Shown here: piece by piece, positions 8,594 through 17,343 of the stretch
Position numbering within the stretch: position 1 is the first letter of the stretch
Layout: the number at the start of each line of letters is the position of its first letter
Source of the DNA: Bacteroides cellulosilyticus DSM 14838
GTDB taxonomy: Bacteria > Bacteroidota > Bacteroidia > Bacteroidales > Bacteroidaceae
Direction: 5' to 3'
NCBI RefSeq assembly: GCF_000158035.1
Contig: NZ_EQ973492.1
Coordinates: 484,300 to 529,777 of the forward strand
Length of the DNA stretch: 45,478 nucleotides
The notes under the pieces: generated by a model
What the model was told of the DNA's origin: nothing
What the model saw: only the letters and a program-made list of their open reading frames with translations
Databases searched by the model: none
Program-made: the position numbers and the translations under genes

Positions 8594-8696
8594 TTATCCA
8601 AGAAAAAAAGTATGTTTAATAACACTTATTAGTGAAAATCCCCGCTTTCTCTATTTATTTTAAGAAAAGGCGGAGACTATTTTAAGAAAAGTGGTA

Positions 8697-10748
8697 TTAG
8701 ACTTTTTCTTTCAGCATATCTTCCATTTTCAGTAATTCGTCACGATATTGTGCCGCTTCAATGAAGTCAAGTTTCTTGGCAGCTTCCTGCATAAGCTTTC
8801 TGGTACGTTCGATGCTCTTTTCCAATTGCGGGCGAGACATGTATTGTACAATTGGGTCGGCGGCAATATGAGCAGAGCTTTCTTGTTCGATGTAGGGGCG
8901 GGGAGTGATCGTCGCTCCTTTTTCGATATAACTGTCTTCTGTTGGAGCATTTGATGCAAATACATTCAGATTCTTCCCTTTCTTGATTTGTTGAGGCGTA
9001 ATGCCATGTTCTTCATTATATTTCAGCTGCTTTTCGCGGCGACGGTTCGTTTCATCAATTGTCAGTCGCATACTATCGGTGATACGGTCGGCATACATGA
9101 TGACCATTCCGTTTACATTTCGGGCGGCACGTCCGGCAGTCTGAGTCAGCGAGCGGTGAGAACGTAGGAAACCTTCCTTATCTGCATCAAGAATGGCTAC
9201 AAGTGACACTTCCGGTAAATCCAGCCCTTCACGCAGCAGGTTGACACCAATAAGGACATCATAGATGCCTTCACGCAAATCACTCATAATCTTTACGCGC
9301 TCCAAGGTATCTACATCGCTGTGGATGTAATTACACTTCACATCGTTATTCAGTAAGAATTCTGTTAACTCTTCCGCCATTCTCTTAGTAAGCGTTGTTA
9401 CCAGCGTGCGTTCGTTCTTCTCGATCCGTATCTGGATTTCCTCCATGAGATCATCTATCTGATTATGGCTGGGACGTACTTCGATTATAGGATCTAACAA
9501 TCCGGTAGGACGAATCACTTGTTCCACAACTATACCTTCCGACTGGATAAGTTCATAGTCGGCAGGTGTTGCACTCACATAAATCACTTGTTTTGCCATT
9601 TCCGCAAATTCTTCGAACTTCAACGGACGATTGTCCATGGCAGCCGGAAGACGGAAACCATATTCCACAAGGTTTATTTTACGTGCGCGGTCACCCCCAT
9701 ACATGGCTCGAATCTGCGGTACACTTACATGGCTTTCATCAATGACAATCAGAAAGTCTTCCGGGAAGAAATCCAATAAACAGTAAGGACGACTGCCGGC
9801 CTTACGCCCATCGAAATAGCGCGAATAGTTTTCTATGCCTGAACAGTGCCCTAATTCGCGTATCATTTCCATATCATAGGTAACCCGCTCCTGAAGACGT
9901 TTCGCTTCAAAGGGACGTCCCTCATTTTCAAACCATTGCACTTGCTTGTGCAAGTCGTCTTCAATCTCGTGAATAGCTCGCAGAGTGGCTTCCTTAGTGG
10001 TCATGAACAGATTAGCGGGATATATCTTATATGCATCAAAGCGGGCGATGGTAACACCGCTTATCGGATCGACTTCTTCGATGCTGTCTACGTCATCTCC
10101 CCAGAAAATGATACGCAGCAGATTATCGGCATACGCCAGATAAATGTCTACCGTATCTCCTTTCACACGGAAGTTACCACGATTCAGGTCAATGTCATTG
10201 CGTACATAAAGACTGTCCACCAAACGACGTAGAAAAACGTTCCGGCTGAATGCTTTTCCTTGCTGTACTTCTATCACATTGTTATAGAAGTCGGACGGAT
10301 TTCCCATACCATAGATGCAGGATACAGAAGACACGACCACTACGTCTTTCCGGCCCGAGAGTAGGGAAGAAGTAGCGGCAAGACGCAGTTTGTCTATTTC
10401 ATCATTGATGGCAAGGTCCTTTTCTATATATGTATCAGAAGACGGAAGATAAGCTTCCGGCTGATAATAATCATAATAAGAAACGTAGTATTCTACGGCA
10501 TTATTGGGGAAGAAAGACTTAAATTCACTGTAAAGTTGTGCGGCCAACGTTTTATTATGGCTTAATATTAACGTTGGTTTATTGATATTAGCAATAACAT
10601 TAGCTATGGTGAACGTCTTTCCCGAACCGGTGACACCAAGTAACGTTTGTGCCGGAACTCCCTGAAGTACGCCCTCAGTGAGCTCTGCAATAGCTTCCGG
10701 CTGATCACCGGTGGGCTTATAGGCGGATGTTAATTCAAATTTATTCAT
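8697..10748 (-). CDS. uvrB: Excinuclease ABC subunit B
   Basis: Damage-verification helicase of nucleotide excision repair, which receives DNA from UvrA and recruits UvrC. The 683-residue length is normal. Landmarks: Walker A GVTGSGKT (38-45), the beta-hairpin region with SYYDYYQPEAYLPSSDTYIE, the DESH box (VIDESHVSVPQ), SATPADYE, the helicase motif QTAGRAARN and the C-terminal UVR motif (EAAQYRDELLKMEDML) that contacts UvrC. No neighbour forms an operon with it; uvrA is 7 kb away on the other strand. The short gap to the divergent phenylacetate-CoA ligase gene (10749-10863) holds promoters for both. Confidence 0.98.
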   Translation of the reverse strand: MNKFELTSAYKPTGDQPEAIAELTEGVLQGVPAQTLLGVTGSGKTFTIANVIANINKPTLILSHNKTLAAQLYSEFKSFFPNNAVEYYVSYYDYYQPEAYLPSSDTYIEKDLAINDEIDKLRLAATSSLLSGRKDVVVVSSVSCIYGMGNPSDFYNNVIEVQQGKAFSRNVFLRRLVDSLYVRNDIDLNRGNFRVKGDTVDIYLAYADNLLRIIFWGDDVDSIEEVDPISGVTIARFDAYKIYPANLFMTTKEATLRAIHEIEDDLHKQVQWFENEGRPFEAKRLQERVTYDMEMIRELGHCSGIENYSRYFDGRKAGSRPYCLLDFFPEDFLIVIDESHVSVPQIRAMYGGDRARKINLVEYGFRLPAAMDNRPLKFEEFAEMAKQVIYVSATPADYELIQSEGIVVEQVIRPTGLLDPIIEVRPSHNQIDDLMEEIQIRIEKNERTLVTTLTKRMAEELTEFLLNNDVKCNYIHSDVDTLERVKIMSDLREGIYDVLIGVNLLREGLDLPEVSLVAILDADKEGFLRSHRSLTQTAGRAARNVNGMVIMYADRITDSMRLTIDETNRRREKQLKYNEEHGITPQQIKKGKNLNVFASNAPTEDSYIEKGATITPRPYIEQESSAHIAADPIVQYMSRPQLEKSIERTRKLMQEAAKKLDFIEAAQYRDELLKMEDMLKEKV

Positions 10749-10785
10749 TTTCTCTCCTTATGGTCGGCAATATTCGGGAAAATAC

Positions 10786-10816
10786 TTGAGATAAACAAAA
10801 TTTTTTTATTCCTTTG
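10786..10816 (+). promoter_or_regulatory. Promoter of the phenylacetate-CoA ligase gene
   Basis: TTG (10786-10788), 20 bases, TTCCTTTG (10809-10816), one mismatch from TAnnTTTG. The ATG follows about 40 bases after the expected start. Confidence 0.55.
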
Positions 10817-10863
10817 CAGGAAATAAGAATTAATAATAACCATCAATGTAATACAACAAAGAC

Positions 10864-12162
10864 ATGATTTGGAATGAAAGCATCGAATGTATGGATCGTG
10901 AAAGTCTCCGTAAAATCCAAAGCATTCGCCTCAAAAAGATCGTGGAGCATGTTTATCATAACACTCCTTTCTACCGTAAGAAAATGCAGGAACTGGGGAT
11001 CACTCCGGACGATATTAATAGTATAGATGATATCGTAAAACTTCCTTTTACTACCAAATATGACTTGCGCGATAATTATCCTTTCGGACTTTGTGCCGTG
11101 CCTATGAGCCAGATCGTACGTATTCATGCCTCGTCCGGTACTACAGGTAAGCCCACCGTAGTAGGATACACCCGCAAGGACCTTTCGTCTTGGGCAGAAT
11201 GTCTTTCGCGTGCTTTTACAGCTTATGGTGCGGATAGTTCCGACTTTTTTCATGTAGCCTACGGGTATGGCTTGTTTACAGGCGGGCTGGGTGCTCATGC
11301 AGGCGCTGAAAATATAGGTGCTTCCGTAATTCCGATGTCAAGCGGAAACACGGAAAAGCAAATTACTTTAATGCATGATTTTGGTTCTACGGTACTTTGT
11401 TGTACACCTTCTTATGCTCTCTATCTGGCTGATGCCATTAAAGATTCCGGTTTGCCCCGCGAAGAATTCAAACTGAAAATAGGGGCTTTCGGTGCAGAAC
11501 CCTGGACAGAGAATATGCGTAATGAGATTGAAGAAAAACTGGGCATTAAAGCCTATGACATCTATGGATTGAGTGAGATTGCTGGTCCCGGTGTAGGTTA
11601 TGAGTGTGAATGTCAGCATGGTACTCATCTTAACGAAGACCATTACTTCCCTGAAATTATCAATCCGAATACCTTGGAACCGGCTGCTCCCGGTGAGACA
11701 GGCGAACTTGTATTCACCCATCTGACCAAAGAAGGTATGCCTCTGTTGCGTTACCGTACCAAGGATCTTACTGCCTTGCATTATGACAAATGTACTTGTG
11801 GACGTACGCTGGTTCGTATGGATCGTATTCTTGGCCGTAGTGACGATATGCTCATTATCCGTGGTGTCAATGTATTCCCGACTCAGATAGAGTCTGTCAT
11901 CCTTGAAATGGAGGAATTTGAACCGCATTATCTTTTGATCGTGGATCGTAAGAATAATACCGATACCATGGAATTACAGGTTGAAGTGCGTCCGGAATAC
12001 TACTCTGATGAAATCAATAAAATGCTGGCATTAAAGAAAAAATTGGCCGGTCGTCTTCAAAGTGTCTTGGGACTGGGTGTGGATGTTCGTTTGGTAGAAC
12101 CTCGCAGCATCGAACGTAGTGTGGGTAAAGCTAAACGTGTGATTGATAATCGGAAACTTTAA
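10864..12162 (+). CDS. paaK: Phenylacetate-CoA ligase
   Basis: Adenylate-forming enzyme that converts aryl acetates to their CoA thioesters using ATP. The 432 residues match the family. Landmarks: the phosphate-binding loop SSGTTGKPTV (90-99), the aryl-binding stretch YGYGLFTGG, the adenylate motif YGLSEIAGPG and the hinge region GRSDDMLIIRGVNVFPTQIE, with lysine near the C-terminus (SVGKAKRV). In gut Bacteroidales this gene is linked to fermentation of aromatic amino acids and often follows indolepyruvate ferredoxin oxidoreductase genes; here those are absent and only the ACT-domain partner gene follows. The substrate could be phenylacetate, hydroxyphenylacetate or indoleacetate. Confidence 0.93.
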   Translation: MIWNESIECMDRESLRKIQSIRLKKIVEHVYHNTPFYRKKMQELGITPDDINSIDDIVKLPFTTKYDLRDNYPFGLCAVPMSQIVRIHASSGTTGKPTVVGYTRKDLSSWAECLSRAFTAYGADSSDFFHVAYGYGLFTGGLGAHAGAENIGASVIPMSSGNTEKQITLMHDFGSTVLCCTPSYALYLADAIKDSGLPREEFKLKIGAFGAEPWTENMRNEIEEKLGIKAYDIYGLSEIAGPGVGYECECQHGTHLNEDHYFPEIINPNTLEPAAPGETGELVFTHLTKEGMPLLRYRTKDLTALHYDKCTCGRTLVRMDRILGRSDDMLIIRGVNVFPTQIESVILEMEEFEPHYLLIVDRKNNTDTMELQVEVRPEYYSDEINKMLALKKKLAGRLQSVLGLGVDVRLVEPRSIERSVGKAKRVIDNRKL

Positions 12163-12257
12163 TAATTACGAATTACCGATTACTAATTACAGCGATTTTG
12201 TAATTCATAATTGGTAATTCGCGATTTGTAATTCATAATTAGTAATTTGTAATTCAT
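12163..12257. repeat. AT-rich GTAATT/AATTAC repeat block between paaK and the ACT-domain gene
   Basis: The gap is made almost entirely of variants of TTTGTAATTCATAATT and TAATTAC-type words, in both orientations. This resembles the simple intergenic repeats widespread in Bacteroides. Because of it, no normal promoter can be seen for the ACT-domain gene, which is probably read together with paaK. Confidence 0.8.
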
Positions 12258-12262
12258 TTATT

Positions 12263-12688
12263 ATGGTAGCAAAACAACTTTCTATTTTCCTTGAGAATAA
12301 GTCCGGTCGTCTGACAGAAGTGACTGAAGTGCTTGCGAAAGAAGGTGTCAATCTTTCCGCTCTCTGTATTGCCGAGAATGCTGATTTTGGTATTCTTCGT
12401 GGCATTGTGTCTGAACCGGATAAGGCATATAAAGCTTTAAAAGATAATCATTTTGCTGTGAATGTGACGGATGTGGTGGGCATTAATTGTCCTAATATTC
12501 CGGGCTCGTTGTCAAAAGTCCTGCGTTTTTTGTCCGATGAGGGTGTTTTCATTGAATATATGTATTCATTTGCCAATGGTGAAACGGCGAATGTCATTAT
12601 TCGTCCCAACGATATGGAAAACTGTATTCGTGTACTGACTGAAAAGAAAGTAGATTTGCTTGCGGCGAGCGATTTGTATAAATTATAA
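12263..12688 (+). CDS. Tandem ACT-domain protein
   Basis: Small cytosolic protein of 141 residues made of two ACT domains (about 5-70 and 72-138), each beginning with a strand and loop that typically bind amino acids (SIFLENKSGRLTEVTEVLA and NIPGSLSKVLRFL). It has no catalytic domain. Its location just downstream of paaK, a pairing seen in other anaerobes, suggests a sensor or allosteric partner for aromatic amino acid breakdown. The role is inferred from domain and context. Confidence 0.85.
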   Translation: MVAKQLSIFLENKSGRLTEVTEVLAKEGVNLSALCIAENADFGILRGIVSEPDKAYKALKDNHFAVNVTDVVGINCPNIPGSLSKVLRFLSDEGVFIEYMYSFANGETANVIIRPNDMENCIRVLTEKKVDLLAASDLYKL

Positions 12689-12773
12689 TGACTGTTTTTT
12701 CAGACTGTTCATTATCCCGGTTCGTCGTGAATTGATTGGCGTTTGTCGGTCATTTCCTGGTTTTTGAAAAATT

Positions 12774-12817
12774 AAGGTTCGTATCATTGGTTTATTCGGT
12801 GCGAACCTTTATCTTTG
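12774..12817 (+). promoter_or_regulatory. Promoter of bamD with flanking inverted repeat
   Basis: TTG (12787-12789), 20 bases, TATCTTTG (12810-12817) form a near-consensus promoter. Its -33 region sits in the loop of an 8-base inverted repeat, AAGGTTCG (12774-12781) and CGAACCTT (12802-12809). The same repeat, followed by TTATCTTT, may act as terminator for the ACT-domain gene. Confidence 0.65.
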
Positions 12818-12839
12818 CACATTATTTGAAAAGCTAAGA

Positions 12840-13655
12840 ATGAAGAAGAATATCTTAATAACTTTGCTTGCGGCAGTGTTGCTCTCCTCGTGTGGAGAAT
12901 ACAATAAGCTGTTAAAGAGCACCGACTATGAGTATAAGTATGAGGCGGCAAAGAACTACTTCGCAAAAGGACAGTATAATCGTGCTGCAACATTGCTTAA
13001 TGAGTTAATTGCTATCCTTAAGGGTACGGACAAGGCAGAGGAATCCCTCTATATGCTGGGTATGAGCTATTATAATCAGAAAGACTATCAGACAGCCGCC
13101 CAAACATTCGTTCAATATTTTAATGTATATCCTCGCGGTACGTTTACCGAACTGGCACGTTTCCATGCAGGAAAAGCATTGTATCTGGATACCCCTGAAC
13201 CCCGTCTTGACCAGTCTGGTACTTATGCCGCTATTCAGCAATTACAAATGTTTATGGAGTACTTCCCGCAAAGTTCAAAGAAGGAAGAAGCTCAGGATAT
13301 GATATTTAAGTTGCAGGATAAATTGGTGATGAAAGAATATCTTTCAGCCAAATTGTACTATAACTTGGGTAATTACCTAGGAAACAATTATCAGTCTTGT
13401 GTAATTACTGCGCAAAACGCTTTGAAGGACTATCCTTATACAAACCTTCGCGAAGACCTGTCTATTCTTATTTTGCGTGCCAAATATGAAATGGCCATAT
13501 ATAGTGTGGAAGATAAGAGGGCAGAGCGTTATCGTGAAACGGTGGATGAATATTACGCTTTCAAGAACGAGTTTCCTGAAAGTAAATATATGAAGGAAGC
13601 CGATAGAATCTTTAAAGATTCAGAGAAGATATTGAATGAAGATAAACAGAGTTAG
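12840..13655 (+). CDS. bamD: Outer membrane protein assembly lipoprotein BamD
   Basis: Periplasmic lipoprotein of the BAM complex, which inserts beta-barrel proteins into the outer membrane. The 271-residue protein has a lipoprotein signal (MKKNILITLLAAVLLSSC, lipidated Cys 18) followed by tetratricopeptide-like helical repeats (for example KNYFAKGQYNRAATLLNEL and YNQKDYQTAAQTFVQYFNVY), as in YfiO/BamD. It is the first gene of a conserved Bacteroidetes group with rpoZ (22 bases downstream) and DUF4293. Confidence 0.93.
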   Translation: MKKNILITLLAAVLLSSCGEYNKLLKSTDYEYKYEAAKNYFAKGQYNRAATLLNELIAILKGTDKAEESLYMLGMSYYNQKDYQTAAQTFVQYFNVYPRGTFTELARFHAGKALYLDTPEPRLDQSGTYAAIQQLQMFMEYFPQSSKKEEAQDMIFKLQDKLVMKEYLSAKLYYNLGNYLGNNYQSCVITAQNALKDYPYTNLREDLSILILRAKYEMAIYSVEDKRAERYRETVDEYYAFKNEFPESKYMKEADRIFKDSEKILNEDKQS

Positions 13656-13677
13656 GATAATATTAATTTAGATATTT

Positions 13678-14013
13678 ATGGATTACAAAAAAACTAATGC
13701 TCCCAGCAGCACGGTTACCCGTGATATGATGGAGTTGTGTGCAGATACCGGTAACGTGTACGAAACCGTATCTATTATAGGTAAGCGTGCAAATCAGATC
13801 AGTGTGGAAATCAAAAGTGATCTTTCCAAGAAGCTGTCAGAATTTGCTTCCTATAATGACAACCTGGAAGAGGTATTCGAAAATCGGGAGCAGATTGAAA
13901 TTTCACGCTATTATGAGAAATTGCCGAAGCCGACATTGATCGCAACGCAAGAGTACGTTGAAGGTAAGATCTACTATCGTAACCCGGCTAAAGAAAAAGA
14001 AAAATTACAGTAA
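13678..14013 (+). CDS. rpoZ: DNA-directed RNA polymerase omega subunit (Rpb6/RpoZ family)
   Basis: Small polymerase subunit that helps assemble beta-prime. The 111-residue protein is the longer Bacteroidetes version. The omega/Rpb6 core is visible as NVYETVSIIGKRANQIS (about 23-40), the conserved segment that packs on beta-prime, followed by a charged tail ending in KEKEKLQ. It is placed between bamD and a DUF4293 gene, the usual context in this phylum. Confidence 0.92.
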   Translation: MDYKKTNAPSSTVTRDMMELCADTGNVYETVSIIGKRANQISVEIKSDLSKKLSEFASYNDNLEEVFENREQIEISRYYEKLPKPTLIATQEYVEGKIYYRNPAKEKEKLQ

Positions 14014-14028
14014 ATGAAATTACTGCAA

Positions 14029-14064
14029 AGGTGTGCCCGAGTAAAGTTAACTTAGGCACACCTT
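14029..14064 (+). terminator. Hairpin between rpoZ and the DUF4293 gene
   Basis: AAGGTGTGCC and GGCACACCTT form a 10-base-pair stem; the loop contains a smaller GTTAAC palindrome. The T run after it is short (TTTGTTGCTTT), so it may be a partial terminator or RNA-processing site rather than a full stop. Confidence 0.6.
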
Positions 14065-14090
14065 TGTTGCTTTAACAAAGAAAAAGAACT

Positions 14091-14558
14091 ATGATACAAC
14101 GAATTCAATCTGTCTATTTATTAATTGTGACAGGCTTGCTGATAGCAGCTATGTGTTTGCCGGTAGGGCAATTTATAGCTTCGGATGGAGTTACTGCATT
14201 TGTTTTTAAGCCATTGGGTGTAACGCTGGCAAGTGATGCCTTTCAATCTACGTGGGGATTATTTGGAATTTTGTTTTTGAGTACTGTTGTGGCATTCTGT
14301 ACTATTTTCCTGTTTCGTAACCGGATGTTGCAAGTTCGTATGACGGTATTCAACAGTATTTTATTGATTGGATATTATGCGGCATTTTTCGTATTTATGT
14401 TTATGTTGAAAGATGATTTGGAGGCAATGTCTTTCCAATTAGGTTGGGCACTGTGTCTCCCCGCAGTTTCTATTGTTTTGAATTATTTGTCTTTCCGGGC
14501 TATTTATCGTGATGAAGTAATGGTGAAAGCAGCGGATAGTTTCAGATTGAGAAAATAA
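14091..14558 (+). CDS. DUF4293 membrane protein
   Basis: Inner membrane protein of 155 residues with four predicted membrane helices (about 8-24, 52-75, 85-105 and 115-138) separated by short loops; the N-terminal MIQRIQSVYLL is characteristic of the family. Function unknown. Conserved position after bamD and rpoZ suggests an envelope-related housekeeping role, but this is only context. Confidence 0.88.
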   Translation: MIQRIQSVYLLIVTGLLIAAMCLPVGQFIASDGVTAFVFKPLGVTLASDAFQSTWGLFGILFLSTVVAFCTIFLFRNRMLQVRMTVFNSILLIGYYAAFFVFMFMLKDDLEAMSFQLGWALCLPAVSIVLNYLSFRAIYRDEVMVKAADSFRLRK

Positions 14559-14580
14559 GAGAAAGCAGATAAAAGAGAAA

Positions 14581-14622
14581 CGTCCCGGGATTTCGTACAG
14601 AAGTCTCGGGACGCTTTCTTTT
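14581..14622 (+). terminator. Terminator after the DUF4293 gene
   Basis: CGTCCCGGGA and TCTCGGGACG form a strong stem with a 13-base loop, followed by CTTTCTTTT. It separates this gene from the convergent barrel gene. Confidence 0.8.
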
Positions 14623-14626
14623 ATCT

Positions 14627-14694
14627 TGTATTGGGGAATTTCTTTTTTCTGTATTGAGTAATTTATTCTTCTGTATTAGGGAATTTATTTTTTG
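14627..14694. repeat. Three imperfect tandem copies of a 22-23 base unit
   Basis: Copies start at 14627, 14650 and 14672, each beginning TGTATT and continuing with a variant of GGGAATTTATTTTTT. The last copy runs over the stop codon of the convergent barrel gene, whose final residues are therefore encoded by the repeat. Confidence 0.75.
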
Positions 14695-15368
14695 AGATCA
14701 AACAGATAGGTTATTTTCGCTACTATAGTGCCGTGTGCTGAACGGGAGAAATAGTCTTTCTTGGTGCTTTTGTAGAAATCGGACAGAGCATAGTAGTATC
14801 TGCCCTCTACTAGGAAATTGCCGGCTTTGGTACGTAGTTCCAATCCGGCACCACCGGTAATACCATAATCGAATTTGTTTTCTACATTCTTATCGTGTTG
14901 CTCAGGAGTAGAGGTATAGTTGTTCCATGCGTCATTCTTCTTCCTGGTATCACTGATAAAAAAGCCTATCTGCGGACCTGCATGGACGAAAAACTGCACT
15001 CCACGGTCTCTGCCGAATGCCAGATGTGCCAGAAGCGGTATTTCTACATAATTCATCTTGCGTATATATTCCAGTTCGGGGTGATCTTCATCAAATTCAC
15101 TCCAACCATGTTGAGAAAAGTTTAGTTCGACTTGTGCACCACAAATCATGCTGAAGTATTTCTCGGAGATATAGCGTGCTGTTAAGCCTCCGTTGATACC
15201 CATCAGGCTTTTTTGCCGGACCGTAGGAGAGAAGCTGACGCTATTGATATTGATACCACCGTTGAAGCCTACTGCAAAGTTCTGGCGTTGTTCGCCAATC
15301 TGTGCATGACTGGGCAAAGCCCATGCGGCAAGCAACAAGGCAGCCCCTATACTATTTTTTATCTTCAT
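14685..15368 (-). CDS. PorT-family outer membrane beta-barrel protein
   Basis: Small outer membrane barrel of 227 residues with a signal peptide (MKIKNSIGAALLLAAWALPS, then HAQ). Alternating hydrophobic strands, glycine-rich openings (GFNGGININS) and an aromatic-rich C-terminus (KITYLFDLKK) fit the PorT/outer-membrane-beta-barrel family. The frame extends to 15398, but the ATG at 15366-15368 begins the signal peptide. It follows the LysM-binding-protein gene by 26 bases on the same strand and is probably co-transcribed. Exact function unknown. Confidence 0.85.
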   Translation of the reverse strand: MKIKNSIGAALLLAAWALPSHAQIGEQRQNFAVGFNGGININSVSFSPTVRQKSLMGINGGLTARYISEKYFSMICGAQVELNFSQHGWSEFDEDHPELEYIRKMNYVEIPLLAHLAFGRDRGVQFFVHAGPQIGFFISDTRKKNDAWNNYTSTPEQHDKNVENKFDYGITGGAGLELRTKAGNFLVEGRYYYALSDFYKSTKKDYFSRSAHGTIVAKITYLFDLKK

Positions 15369-15394
15369 TGTCTTTGGATTTAAAACTTCTGTAA

Positions 15395-17173
15395 TCAATC
15401 ATAATCCAGTTTTACCAACTCATAATTCTTGGTGAAATGTACAAAGAATACTTTCTTGTTGATGAATCCACCCCAATTGTTTACACGTTGGAATTTGAAT
15501 CCGGTCTGGATAGGTACCAGATCCATGCGTTGCATGTTCTTTTCTAATTCAGAACCATAACGCGACAGACCTTTCAGGAAGAAATAGCCGGTATCGAAGC
15601 CCAACATTCCGAATTTGGGATAGCGTTCGTCCATTTCCTTACCATACCATCTGCGATAACTCTTTGTGAAATTGATGGCGGCAGGTAACAGGTTGTTGGT
15701 ATAGAATGATGAATAGAAGTAAGTATCCAGTTCGAAGAATGCTTCCAAGTGATCTTTTGTATAAGTTTGCCATTCCGGATAACCGAACAAATGAATATTG
15801 CTTTCCGGATTATCGCGAACCAACAAAGTCAATTGGGGAAGTATCTTTATCAAAGTCATGTTGTTTCCCGAAGTGGGAATGAATATATTTTCCCGGTCGG
15901 TACGTAATACAGTTTTCAGAGATTCTACCGTTGCATCCTCTTTCAATGATTTCATAGGAATGGAACGGTTTTTCAGTTCATCTTTCAGACCTTTGATAAA
16001 TTCTACTTTATCTTTTGTGCCCGTGCTGGCTTCTATAAAGATTACGTTAGCATTTGGGAACTGACGTACAAAGTGATCGTACACTTCAGAATAAAGGTAT
16101 GATTGAGGAGTATTAATCTGATAAATGGATGGGTTGCGGAATACGTTGTTGTCTTTGGAGGTAAATGGTACTACCAGGCGGATATCATTCTTCTGTGCAA
16201 AATCTGCCAAAGGTTTGACTTGCTGCTGGTGTAACGGACCAAAGATAATATCCATATCTTTCATTTCTTTTTTGGAAAGAATGGGGTTCAGAGACGCATT
16301 CTCAGGACCTGAGTTGTAAGTGTATAGATCAATGGAAACTCCACTGCGTTTCAAACTGTCTACAGCTATGAGGAATCCTTCGTAGTACTCTACCATGCGT
16401 GCTGCTTCACTTTTGGAAACATCCAGGAAAGGAAGGATAAGAGCGGCTTTGATAGTGCTGAAGCGTTCTGTTTCTTTTTTATTTTCGCTGAATAATTCAC
16501 TGTTGCTGGGTGCTACCTGTGGTTGCGCGGGTTTCTCTACTTGTGCGGTAGGATAAGGAATACATAAGAAAGTACCTTTTTTAATCTTATCTTCACCTTG
16601 CAATTCAGGGTTGGCAGCTATTAATTCTGCCTCTGAGATGCCATATTCACGACTGATGCTGTATACGGTTTCTTTCCGTTTTACCTTGTGCATATCCCGG
16701 CAACGTGATTGTACGGGGCCTTGGATAGTGGGGATGGCAGCTTCTGTAACATTTTCAGTGGTGACTACATCGGCTTCGCTGGCAGAAGGTATGCGTATTA
16801 CCTGTCCGATGCGGAAGTTTTCCGCACTCAGTCCGGGATTGGCATCACAAATGGCTTTGGCAGATACACCGTACTTGACGGTTAGCCGATAGAGCGTTTC
16901 ACCTTGTGCTATGGTGTGAAAGGTCTCTGTCTGAGTATTGGCAGCTGTCCGTGGAATACGGAGAGTGCGTCCTACGAATATTTTTTCATCACTTCCTGGA
17001 TTTAACTTTACGATGTCCGACTGTGTGACACCATACATACTGGATATGGAATAAAGGCTTTGGCCTTTTTCAATGGTATGCAGAAAATATGACTGGTTCT
17101 CTTGCGCAATTGCACCGAGACTGCATGCGCCGGCAAGCAGCAAGGAGCAGAAAATCCGGTTAATCGTTCTCAT
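15395..17173 (-). CDS. Triple LysM protein fused to a type 1 periplasmic binding domain
   Basis: Secreted protein of 592 residues: signal peptide (MRTINRIFCSLLLAGACSLG, then AIAQ), three LysM repeats (about 32-75, 85-130 and 160-208, each with a GQSLYSIS- or ETVYSIS-like core and ending in RIP or CIP), a Pro/Ala-rich linker, then a domain from about 245 to the end that resembles the ABC-transporter leucine/isoleucine/valine-binding fold (AALILPFLD, DIIFGPLHQQQVKPLADFA). LysM binds peptidoglycan, so the binding-like domain is held in the periplasm. No permease genes are linked, so it probably does not feed a transporter. A longer start at 17218 lies upstream of the promoter box and is not favoured. 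Confidence 0.88.
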   Translation of the reverse strand: MRTINRIFCSLLLAGACSLGAIAQENQSYFLHTIEKGQSLYSISSMYGVTQSDIVKLNPGSDEKIFVGRTLRIPRTAANTQTETFHTIAQGETLYRLTVKYGVSAKAICDANPGLSAENFRIGQVIRIPSASEADVVTTENVTEAAIPTIQGPVQSRCRDMHKVKRKETVYSISREYGISEAELIAANPELQGEDKIKKGTFLCIPYPTAQVEKPAQPQVAPSNSELFSENKKETERFSTIKAALILPFLDVSKSEAARMVEYYEGFLIAVDSLKRSGVSIDLYTYNSGPENASLNPILSKKEMKDMDIIFGPLHQQQVKPLADFAQKNDIRLVVPFTSKDNNVFRNPSIYQINTPQSYLYSEVYDHFVRQFPNANVIFIEASTGTKDKVEFIKGLKDELKNRSIPMKSLKEDATVESLKTVLRTDRENIFIPTSGNNMTLIKILPQLTLLVRDNPESNIHLFGYPEWQTYTKDHLEAFFELDTYFYSSFYTNNLLPAAINFTKSYRRWYGKEMDERYPKFGMLGFDTGYFFLKGLSRYGSELEKNMQRMDLVPIQTGFKFQRVNNWGGFINKKVFFVHFTKNYELVKLDYD

Positions 17174-17215
17174 TCGATATCGTTGGTTTACGTTTACAAT
17201 TTCCCAAAGTAGCTG

Positions 17216-17223
17216 CAAAGGTA
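17216..17223 (-). promoter_or_regulatory. Promoter -7 box for the LysM protein gene
   Basis: Minus-strand TACCTTTG, 43 bases before the chosen ATG at 17173. It supports the shorter start. Confidence 0.5.
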
Positions 17224-17327
17224 AGAATTTTGCCTAAAATTAACGAAAGGAATGCGTTAAGAAATAATATTGTGCATTTTAAAACTGAAAAATCCCATGT
17301 ATCCGCTGATATTCGCTTGGAAACCGT

Positions 17328-17335
17328 TATTTTTG
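17328..17335 (+). promoter_or_regulatory. Promoter -7 box close to the start of the gliding-type C-terminal domain gene
   Basis: TATTTTTG matches TAnnTTTG. Transcription would begin around 17340-17343, one to five bases before the ATG at 17344, so the mRNA would be almost leaderless. No good -33 element is visible. Confidence 0.4.
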
Positions 17336-17343
17336 CAGGTATT

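Noticed and set aside
12163..12257. CRISPR-like repeat array
   Set aside because: Units are short, AT-only, irregular and without unique spacers; no cas genes nearby.
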